64,000 nt of DNA from Saccharopolyspora_C sp047200635 (GTDB lineage Bacteria; Actinomycetota; Actinomycetes; Mycobacteriales; Pseudonocardiaceae): the NCBI RefSeq assembly GCF_047200635.1, contig NZ_JBJZOI010000011.1, positions 124,001-188,000 on the forward strand, in the 5' to 3' direction. Below, piece by piece: positions 1 through 7,169 of this stretch; the first letter of the stretch is position 1; each line of letters begins with the position of its first letter. Position numbers and translations under genes: made by a program. The notes under the pieces were generated by a model. That model made no database searches. It saw only the letters and a program-made list of their open reading frames with translations, and was not told where the DNA came from.

Positions 1-2
1 AG

Positions 3-1886
3 GCGGTGGCGCTGGTGGCGGCGCGCGACCGGATCACGCGGGAGTCGGGCGAGGACGGCGCGGGGAACGAGCCGCTCCGGGACGTCGTGGAGGGGATCGA
101 GCTCGCCGAACCGCGCCTTCCCCTGCTGTTCGGCGGCGAACCGACCTCCCCCGAGCACTGGGCCCGGTGGCCGCGCCCGGCGGAACGCCCCACCGGGACG
201 CGGCTCCCGGACGCCGACGTCGTGCTGCGGATCGGCGAAGCGGAGATCAGCGCGGAGGTGCCGGTGCTCACCCTGCCCGGGGCAGGTGCCGACATCTCCG
301 GCTCGCTCGGGGCGGTGCTGGCGGCGCTGCACGTGCGCGGGGCGCGGCTGGACTGGGAGGAGTTCTTCGCGGGGACCTCGGCCCGCCGCGTCGAGCTCCC
401 CGGCTACGCCTTCCAACGACGCCGCTACTGGCCGGAACCGGTGACCCGTCGCGCGGAGGTGCCGGCCGGGCCGCTGGCGCTGCTGGCGGAGGACCCGGAC
501 GCCGCGCTCCGGGAGCTGGGACTGCGCGGCGACGAACCGGCCGTGGAGGTGCTGCGGGCAGTGGCCCGGGGCGGCGCCCCGGTTCCGGTGCGGTGTTCCG
601 CGATCGAGTGGCGTCCGGCGGAGCTCGCGCCCGGCCCCGCGCTCACGGGCGCGCACCTGGTGGTGGCACCGAGCTCCGGGGACGGCCACGAGCTCGCCGA
701 TCCGGTCGCCGGGGCGCTGGCCAGGCACGGTGCCGACGTGCGGGTGGTGGTCACCGACGACGGCGCGATCACGGTCCCGCCGGGCACCGCCGCCGTGGTG
801 TCGCTGCTGGCCCTGCGGGACGCCACCTCGGCCCGGACGTTGGCGGAGCGGGCCGGCGGGGTGCGGTTGTGGCACCTGGCCCAGCGCGCCACGGCCCTCG
901 ACGGCGAGCTGACGCACCCGGGCGGAGCGGCCGCCTGGGAGCTTCCGGGAGCGGTCGTGGACTTGCCGGATCGGGTGGACGGGAAGGTGCGCGAGCGGGT
1001 CTGCGCCGCGCTCGGCACCGGCGAGCGGGAGATCGCGGTGCGTCCGGAGGGCGTGTTCGTCCGCCGGTCCACCGAGGAGGAAGCGCTGGGCGGCGACCCG
1101 GAGTGGACTCCGCGCGGCACCGTCCTGCTCAGCGGCGTACCCCCGGAGCTCGCCGCCGCGCTCGCCCGCGCCTGGCCGGAATGCACCGCGGTCGAGATCC
1201 CCGGCGGCGGCCAGGAACCGCCGGACCGGACGGCGGCGGCCGTCGTGCACCAGGTGCGCGGCGCGGACGACCCGGCGGTGGTCACGCGGACGCTGCGCGC
1301 GTTCGCGGCGGCGGCGCCGGTGCTGATCGTGCTGTGCGGCGCGGACGCGGAGGCGCCCGCGCTGACCGAGGCCGCCGACGCGGTCGCGCGGGCGGGCGGA
1401 GCGGGACGCGCGGTCGTCTCGGTGCGGAGCGGCGAGCTGGCCCCGGCCGAGCTGGCCGGTGCGCTGCGGTTCGTGGCGAGCGGGGCGGCGGCGGTCGTCC
1501 GACTGTCCACCGGGTCCGGGACGCCGCGGCGGCAGCACTCGCGGCCGTCGGAACCGCTGGCCGGATCACCCGCCGATCTCCCCGCCGGGGAGTGGTCCGA
1601 CCGGGTGCTGGCGGAAGTCCTCGCGCTGGCGGGGGAGGTGCTCGGGCATTCCGAGCAGGAGCAAATCGGGCCGGACGTGGAATTCCTCGATCTCGGGATG
1701 TCGTCGGTCACCGCGGTCGAGCTGCGGGACCGGTTGATCCGGGCCACCGGGGTGGAGCTGCCCGCGGACGTGCTCTACGACTGCCCGACCCCGCGCGAGC
1801 TGGCGGACCGGCTGGTCGCGGACATCGGCGCCGCGAATTCCGCTCCCGGACAGGACGGGCGGGAGGAATCCGCGCGTGAATCGTGA
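3..1886 (+). CDS. Type I PKS, C-terminal part (AT end, inactive KR, ACP); cut by left edge
   Basis: The reading frame is open to the left edge, so this is the 3' part of a larger PKS gene. It starts in the end of a cis-acting AT domain and runs through the post-AT linker (GYAFQRRRYW, about nt 400-430). A ketoreductase structural half follows (SAIEWRP, then VVSLLAL). The catalytic half is wrecked: where GGTGxxG should follow the WTPRGTV strand there is LSGVPPELA, and no Tyr/Asn catalytic region follows. The ACP is at the end (about nt 1590-1840), with DLGMSSVTAVELRDRL; the phosphopantetheine serine is nt 1704-1706, and the usual Asp before it is Ser. The module should leave a beta-keto group, as the downstream Dieckmann cyclase needs. 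By position it corresponds to the terminal cis-AT PKS (KirAVI-like) of elfamycin clusters; that assignment is inference. Confidence 0.9.
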   Translation, partial: AVALVAARDRITRESGEDGAGNEPLRDVVEGIELAEPRLPLLFGGEPTSPEHWARWPRPAERPTGTRLPDADVVLRIGEAEISAEVPVLTLPGAGADISGSLGAVLAALHVRGARLDWEEFFAGTSARRVELPGYAFQRRRYWPEPVTRRAEVPAGPLALLAEDPDAALRELGLRGDEPAVEVLRAVARGGAPVPVRCSAIEWRPAELAPGPALTGAHLVVAPSSGDGHELADPVAGALARHGADVRVVVTDDGAITVPPGTAAVVSLLALRDATSARTLAERAGGVRLWHLAQRATALDGELTHPGGAAAWELPGAVVDLPDRVDGKVRERVCAALGTGEREIAVRPEGVFVRRSTEEEALGGDPEWTPRGTVLLSGVPPELAAALARAWPECTAVEIPGGGQEPPDRTAAAVVHQVRGADDPAVVTRTLRAFAAAAPVLIVLCGADAEAPALTEAADAVARAGGAGRAVVSVRSGELAPAELAGALRFVASGAAAVVRLSTGSGTPRRQHSRPSEPLAGSPADLPAGEWSDRVLAEVLALAGEVLGHSEQEQIGPDVEFLDLGMSSVTAVELRDRLIRATGVELPADVLYDCPTPRELADRLVADIGAANSAPGQDGREESARES

Positions 1887-1993
1887 AACCGGCCCGCTAA
1901 ATAGCGCGGTGCCACGTCGCCGGCGCGGAATCGAATTGCGTTCCGGGTGGCGCCGCGAAGCGATCACCGCCGATCCCGCCGCAGGTCAAACGT

Positions 1994-2002
1994 GTTCGAC
2001 TG
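1994..2002. promoter_or_regulatory. Candidate StrR-type half-site
   Basis: GTTCGACTG matches exactly the left arm of the StrR consensus (GTTCGACTG-N11-CAGTCGAAC). The right arm at the expected 11-nt spacing is not conserved. It lies about 70 nt upstream of the candidate promoter of the 2144-14396 gene run, and a StrR-family regulator is encoded at 22203. A half-site alone is weak evidence. Confidence 0.35.
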
Positions 2003-2072
2003 TAGCTGTTCAGGATTGACAGGAAGGAATCGCTGTGCCGCCGCGAGACGTTCGTGAATTGCGCGGAAGTTC

Positions 2073-2102
2073 TGGACAGGGGACCCGCGATCTCCCTAGG
2101 CT
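2073..2102 (+). promoter_or_regulatory. Candidate sigma-70-type promoter of the biosynthetic operon
   Basis: TGGACA (2073-2078) and TAGGCT (2097-2102) are separated by 18 nt. They lie in the 257-nt gap between the PKS and the Dieckmann cyclase, with the start codon about 40 nt beyond the -10 box. The genes from 2144 to 14396 are all on this strand with short gaps or overlaps and could be one transcript from here. Confidence 0.45.
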
Positions 2103-2143
2103 GCAATTCATTCCCGCGCCCCTGACCAACAGGAGAACCACCC

Positions 2144-2974
2144 ATGCCTGATCCCGGTGTGTGGAGCGCAGTGCGCGAAGCCGGACCGGCCGCGGACGGA
2201 CTCGTGCTCGCCGCGGACTTCCCGGTGACCGGACGCAACGAGGGCGGATTCGCCGAGCTGGCCCCCGCGCTGCCCCCGGGCGTCGAGCTCTGGCAGACCG
2301 TCGCGCCGCAGCGCGCCCCGGGCAGCACCGAGGATCCGGCCGACTACCTCGCGCCGTGGCTGGACGAGGTGCGCCAGAGCGGCCGCGAGGTCCGGGCCGT
2401 GCTGGGCTACTGCGCTGGATCGGTGTTCGCGGGGGCGCTGGCCACCGAACTCGCCCGGCGGCAGCGGCCGCCGCGCGTCGTCGTCTTCGACCCGGAACTG
2501 GTCGACGTTCCCACGGTGCACCTCCAGTTCGGCAGGGTCATCGGGAACATGACCTCCGTGCTCGACGAGCGGGAGACCGCCCAGCTCGCGCGGACCGCGC
2601 AGGAGCTGGCCGACCGCCCGGGCATCGGCCCCGGCGAGTTCGCCGCCGAGCTGTTCGCCGCGTTCCGCCCGGTGGGCACCGCCGGGCTCACCCGAGCCGG
2701 GATGGGCGCCGACTACGCCGAGGAGCTGATCGCCCTGGTCGGCTCGTTCCTGGCCTACCTGGAGATCGCCGCGCGACTCGATCCGCGACCGGGATGGGCC
2801 GGGGCCACGGTGATCACCTCCGCCAGCCCGGGCAGCGGGCTCAACCGGATGCGGACCACGCCGGGCGTGGCGCCGATCGAGATCGCGGCGGAATCCCGCT
2901 TCGACGTCGAGCACCGGGACCTGCTGCGAACCCCGGAGATCGCCGCGCTCGCGGCCCGGCTGCTGGAGAGCTGA
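2144..2974 (+). CDS. Dieckmann cyclase (KirHI/TrdC/SlgL/NcmC-like alpha/beta hydrolase)
   Basis: This 276-residue alpha/beta-hydrolase has a Cys nucleophile elbow, GYCAGS (Cys90), in place of the GxSxG serine of thioesterases. A matching acid lies in VVVFDPE (Asp116) and a base in VEHRDLL (His257), giving a Cys-Asp-His triad. This is the signature of the family that off-loads beta-ketoacyl-aminoacyl chains from a carrier protein by Dieckmann condensation, forming a tetramic acid or pyridone ring (TrdC, SlgL, NcmC, KirHI). The start is ATG after AGGAGA. The gene sits between a non-reducing terminal PKS module and a stand-alone NRPS module without a thioesterase, as expected for a release enzyme. 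The assignment rests on motif and context; a type II thioesterase is the alternative. Confidence 0.85.
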   Translation: MPDPGVWSAVREAGPAADGLVLAADFPVTGRNEGGFAELAPALPPGVELWQTVAPQRAPGSTEDPADYLAPWLDEVRQSGREVRAVLGYCAGSVFAGALATELARRQRPPRVVVFDPELVDVPTVHLQFGRVIGNMTSVLDERETAQLARTAQELADRPGIGPGEFAAELFAAFRPVGTAGLTRAGMGADYAEELIALVGSFLAYLEIAARLDPRPGWAGATVITSASPGSGLNRMRTTPGVAPIEIAAESRFDVEHRDLLRTPEIAALAARLLES

Positions 2975-2975
2975 C

Positions 2976-5900
2976 GTGAGCGAGCACCCGAGACTCCCCG
3001 CCACGCGCAAGGAGACCGCGCTGTGGATGCTGGAGGAGTTCGTCCCCGGCACCGGGGCCAACAACCTGTCGCTCGCGCTGCGGGTCCGCGGCGGCCTCGA
3101 CCGCGCGGTGGCGCAGGAGGCGCTGCGGCTGCTGGTGGCCAGGTTCGCGGTGTTGCGGACGGTGTTCCACCGCAGCGGAGCCGAACTGTCCAAAGCGGTC
3201 GTCGACGAGCTGCCGGTCGAGCTCGCGACCGAACGGCTGGAGCCGAACGCGGACGCCGGGCAGCGGCTGACCCGGTTCGTGGCCCTGCCGTTCCGGCCCG
3301 ACGGGTCCCCGCTGCTGCGCGCGATGCTGCTGTCCGCGCCCGGCGGTGACGTCTTCTGCCTCGCGCTGCACCACGCGATCTGCGACGTGCAGTCCACCGA
3401 GGTGCTGCGCGAGGCGTTCGCCGGGTACTGCACCGCGCTGGCCCGGGGTGAGCGCCCCGCGCCCGAATCCCGCGCCGAGGTCCCGCCGTGGCGGGAACCG
3501 GACCCCAGCCCGGACAGCGAGCGCTACTGGCGGGAACAGCTGAGCGGGTTCGACCCCGCCGCGCTGGAACTGCGCTGCCAGCACGCGGAACCCGGTGCGG
3601 CGACGCTGCGCGGCGAGGAGCTCACCCGGTCGCTGTCGCCGGACGCGCACGCGGCGGTCCGGCGCCTGTGCAGGCAGGTGCGCGCCCCGGAATCGGTGGT
3701 GCTGCTGGCCGCCTACGCCGTGCTGCTGGCCGCCCACGGCGCCGGCCCCGACGTCGTGGTCGGCGCGCCCTTCAACACTCGCGGCAAGGAAGCGCCGGAC
3801 GCCGTCGGCTACCACAGCAGCCTGCTGCCGCTGCGGCTGCGCGCCGATCCCGCCGGGACGTTCCGCGCCCTGGCGACCGCCGCCCGCACCACGTTCATGG
3901 AGGCCGTGGCGCACCGGGACTTCTCCGCCGACGAGCTGCTCGACGTCGTCGAGCGCACCGGGTCGCAGTGGCGCAACGTGCTGTTCCGGCACGCGTTCAA
4001 CTACGTGCCGCACGCGCGGGGCCAGCGCGAGTTCGAGGTGGCCGGGCGCCCCGCCGAGCTGCTGCCGGTGGAGAACGGCTCCAGCCAGTTCGACCTGGAG
4101 TTCTTCGTCAGCTCCGACGCGGAGTCGGCCGCGGTCCGGGCGGTGTTCTACACCGGCGTGCTCGCGCGGGCCGACGTCGAGCTGATGGTGCACCGCTACG
4201 ACGAGCTGCTGGTGACCCTGGCCGGGCGGCTCGACGAGCCGATCGGCCAGGTGCCGGTCTGGTGCGAGCGCGACCGCGCGATCATCGGCGCCGCCAACGA
4301 CACCGGTGCGGCGCCGCCGGAGGGCACGGTGCTGCACGCCGTCGCCCGCCAGGTCGAGGCCGCTCCCGGTGCGCTCGCGATCCGCGACGGCGAGCGCGGC
4401 GTGCGCTACGGCGGGCTGTGGCGGGCCGCGATCGAGGTCCGCGACCGGCTCGGCGCGGCGGGCGTGCGCGGGGGCGACGTGGTGGCCCTGCTGCTGCCGC
4501 GCGGACCGGAGCTCGCCGCGGCCGTGTTCGGCACCTGGCTGGCGGGCGCGACCTACCTGCCGCTGGACCCGAACCACCCGCGGCAGCGCATCGATCACCA
4601 GCTGGCGGACTCCGGGGCCCGCACCGCGCTCGTGGCCCCCGGAGCCGAGTTCGCCGGGGACCGCACCTGCGTCGAGGTCCCCGCGGTCGAGGAGGACGGC
4701 AGCGCACCGAGCGGGGCGCTGGCCGCGGCCGACGCGGCGGACGCGGGTGGTTTCGCCTACCTGATCTACACGTCCGGGTCGACCGGGCTGCCCAAGGGGA
4801 TCCCCATCCTGCACCGCAGCCTGCTCAACGTGCTGACCGACTACGCCGACCGGTTCGGCGTGGCGGGTTCGGCCGAGCCGACCGGCTGGATGAGCACCTT
4901 CAGCTTCGACACCTCCGCGCTGGAGCTGATGATGCCGCTGATGAGCGGCGGGCACGCCGTGGTGCTGCCCGACGAGGCGCGCACGGACGGCGCGCTGCTC
5001 GCCGCGGCGATCGAAGCCCACGGGATCGGGTTCTTGCAGGCCACCCCGACGACCTGGCGGCTGGTCGCGGACCGCCTCGGCGCGCTGCTGGCCGGACGCC
5101 GGTTGCTGTGCGGCGGGGAACCGCTGCCGAGCGGGCTGGCCCGGCGGCTGGTGGCCGCGGGCGCCCGGCTGTGGAACGTCTACGGGCCGACCGAGAGCAC
5201 GATCTGGGCGACGGCCGGCGAGGTTCCCGGCGAGCCCGGTGACCGGGTGGACGTCGGTTCCCCGGTGGCCGCCACCTCGGTGTTCATCGCCGGCCCCCGC
5301 GGCGAACGGCTGCCGGTCGGGGTGCGGGGGGAGTTGTGCGTGGCCGGGGTGGGCGTCGGACCCGGCTACCACGCCCGCCCGGAGCTGACCGCGGAGCGGT
5401 TCGGCGTGGACGAGGTGCACGGGCGGTTCTACCGCTCCGGGGACGTGGCCCGGTGGCTGCCCGACGGCCGGATCGACCTGCACGGCCGCATCGACCGCCA
5501 GGTCAAGCTCCGCGGAAACCGGGTGGAGCTCGGCGAGGTCGAGGCGGTGCTCCAGGCGCACCCGGAGGTGGCCGCGGCGGCGGTCGTCGTCGCCGGGGAT
5601 CCCGGCGGGGACGGGGTGCTGGCCGCGTTCCTGCGGATGCCGCACCGGCCGGAGGCGGTGGGCGAGCTGTGGGAGCACGCGCGGGCGGCGCTGCCCGCCG
5701 CGGTCGTGCCGCACCGCTTCACCGCGCTGGAGTCCTTCCCCCGGACCGGCAGCGACAAGGTCGACTACCTGGAACTGGCGCGCCGCGCCGACGCCGACCG
5801 CGCGGCCGGGGCCGCCGGGGGCGCGGAGCCCGGTGAGGAACCCGAGGACGGACTGGCGGCCCACTACGCCGAGCTGTGGCGGGAGCTGCTGGGCCGGGCC

Positions 5901-6101
5901 GGACTGGGCCGCGCGAGCAACTTCTTCACCAGCGGCGGGCACTCGTTGCTGGCGGCGGAGCTGGCCGAGCGGATCCGCGCCGACGTCGGGGTGCGGTTGA
6001 AGCTCTCCGACGTGTTCGAGAACCCCACCCCCGACGCGCTGGCGGCGAAGACCCGGGCGCTGGAGCCGGCAGCACGAGCACCCGCCCGGTCGGCGAGCTG
6101 A
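2976..6101 (+). CDS. NRPS module, condensation-adenylation-PCP
   Basis: This 1041-residue single NRPS module starts at GTG one base after the cyclase stop. The C domain (about 1-430) has HHAICDV (His132, His133, Asp137). The A domain (about 445-950) has YTSGSTGLPKG near residue 598, YGPTES, the YRSGDVARW region and the Lys of PRTGSDKVD. The PCP has GGHSLL with the carrier serine at residue 990. There is no TE or reductase domain, so release must be in trans. Aligning by eye to GrsA gives the pocket code D-T-L-Q-L-G-V-I-W-K, two changes from the glycine code DILQLGLIWK. The position matches KirB, which adds the last amino acid (beta-alanine) of kirromycin. The substrate is therefore uncertain: glycine by code, beta-alanine by context. 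Confidence 0.9.
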   Translation: MSEHPRLPATRKETALWMLEEFVPGTGANNLSLALRVRGGLDRAVAQEALRLLVARFAVLRTVFHRSGAELSKAVVDELPVELATERLEPNADAGQRLTRFVALPFRPDGSPLLRAMLLSAPGGDVFCLALHHAICDVQSTEVLREAFAGYCTALARGERPAPESRAEVPPWREPDPSPDSERYWREQLSGFDPAALELRCQHAEPGAATLRGEELTRSLSPDAHAAVRRLCRQVRAPESVVLLAAYAVLLAAHGAGPDVVVGAPFNTRGKEAPDAVGYHSSLLPLRLRADPAGTFRALATAARTTFMEAVAHRDFSADELLDVVERTGSQWRNVLFRHAFNYVPHARGQREFEVAGRPAELLPVENGSSQFDLEFFVSSDAESAAVRAVFYTGVLARADVELMVHRYDELLVTLAGRLDEPIGQVPVWCERDRAIIGAANDTGAAPPEGTVLHAVARQVEAAPGALAIRDGERGVRYGGLWRAAIEVRDRLGAAGVRGGDVVALLLPRGPELAAAVFGTWLAGATYLPLDPNHPRQRIDHQLADSGARTALVAPGAEFAGDRTCVEVPAVEEDGSAPSGALAAADAADAGGFAYLIYTSGSTGLPKGIPILHRSLLNVLTDYADRFGVAGSAEPTGWMSTFSFDTSALELMMPLMSGGHAVVLPDEARTDGALLAAAIEAHGIGFLQATPTTWRLVADRLGALLAGRRLLCGGEPLPSGLARRLVAAGARLWNVYGPTESTIWATAGEVPGEPGDRVDVGSPVAATSVFIAGPRGERLPVGVRGELCVAGVGVGPGYHARPELTAERFGVDEVHGRFYRSGDVARWLPDGRIDLHGRIDRQVKLRGNRVELGEVEAVLQAHPEVAAAAVVVAGDPGGDGVLAAFLRMPHRPEAVGELWEHARAALPAAVVPHRFTALESFPRTGSDKVDYLELARRADADRAAGAAGGAEPGEEPEDGLAAHYAELWRELLGRAGLGRASNFFTSGGHSLLAAELAERIRADVGVRLKLSDVFENPTPDALAAKTRALEPAARAPARSAS

Positions 6102-6164
6102 GCACCGGAGCCGAGGCGAGCCCGCCCGGTGCCCCCATCCCGTGAGGAACCTGAGGAGAACGTC

Positions 6165-7166
6165 GTGGAGATCCTGAAGCTGGCCATCAGCGGCTGGTTC
6201 GCGCGGGCGATGGCGGCGGCCGCCCGCCTCGGCATCGCCGACCAGCTCGCCGACGGACCGCTGTCCACCGCCGAGCTCGCCCGCCGCCTCGACCTGGACC
6301 CGGGGGTGCTGCACCGGCTGTTGCAGATGCTCACCGTTCCCGGTGTGGTGGAGCGCCAGCCCGACGGCTCGTTCCGGCTCGCCGACGCCTACGACGCGCT
6401 GCGCAGCGACCACCCGTACACCCAGCGGCACTTCGCGATGCTGGCCGCCGGCTTCTACACCGACGCCTTCGCCGGGCTGGAGCACACCGCGCGCACCGGT
6501 GAGTCCGGATTCCGCGAGGTCTTCGGCGCCTCGCTCTACGAGCACCTGAACGCCCGGCCGGAGCTGTCGGAGCTGTTCGATCAGGGGATGGTGGACCTCG
6601 CCCGGCCGGTCGCGGCCGAACTGGCCGAACGCTACGACTTCACCGGTGTGCGCACCCTCGTCGACGTCGGCGGCGGCAGCGGCGGGCTGCTGCCCGGACT
6701 GCTGGCCGCGCGCCCGGAGCTGCGCGGCGTGGTCGCCGACCGCGCCGAGGTCTGCGAACGGGGCCGGGAGGTGCTGTCGGCGATCGCCGCGCCGGACGTG
6801 CTGGGCCGGATCTCCTTCCAGCCCGCGGACTTCTTCGCCGAGGTCCCCGCGGGCGGTGACCGGTACGTGCTCAAGAACGTGCTGCACGACTGGACCTACG
6901 ACAACTGCGTGCGGATCCTGCGGGTGGTCGGGGAGGCGATGCGCCGGACCGAGCGAACCCGGCCGCGGCTGCTGGTGCTGGAACCCCTCGTGGAGACCGA
7001 CCTCGACGGCTGGCGCGCGATGTTCCAGGCGATCGCCTGCGACGAGGGTGCACTGGGCTTGGACGAGGAAGCGATGCGCGGGGCGCTCGCCGAAGCCGGG
7101 TTCGAGGTGGACGAGGTGGCGCGGCTGGCCACCGGCCACAAGCTCCTCGACTGCGCGCTGGCCTGA
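6165..7166 (+). CDS. SAM-dependent O-methyltransferase-fold enzyme
   Basis: About 333 residues starting at GTG 6165, which has GAGGAG six bases upstream; an in-frame GTG at 6129 lacks a good ribosome site. The N-terminal winged-helix dimerisation domain (LGIADQLADGPLST) is followed by a Rossmann SAM site, DVGGGSGGLL. A catalytic-type His lies in VLHDWTYDNC, as in the plant/actinomycete O-methyltransferase family (PF00891). It lies between the NRPS and the trans-AT gene. Aurodox differs from kirromycin by an added methyl made by a cluster methyltransferase, and this gene is a candidate for that or for an O-methylation. I cannot tell N- from O-methylation from the sequence. Confidence 0.82.
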   Translation: MEILKLAISGWFARAMAAAARLGIADQLADGPLSTAELARRLDLDPGVLHRLLQMLTVPGVVERQPDGSFRLADAYDALRSDHPYTQRHFAMLAAGFYTDAFAGLEHTARTGESGFREVFGASLYEHLNARPELSELFDQGMVDLARPVAAELAERYDFTGVRTLVDVGGGSGGLLPGLLAARPELRGVVADRAEVCERGREVLSAIAAPDVLGRISFQPADFFAEVPAGGDRYVLKNVLHDWTYDNCVRILRVVGEAMRRTERTRPRLLVLEPLVETDLDGWRAMFQAIACDEGALGLDEEAMRGALAEAGFEVDEVARLATGHKLLDCALA

Positions 7167-7169
7167 GCC

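Noticed and set aside
6129..6164. Earlier GTG start for the methyltransferase after the NRPS
   Set aside because: It lacks a ribosome site, while GTG 6165 has GAGGAG at good spacing and gives the usual family N-terminus.
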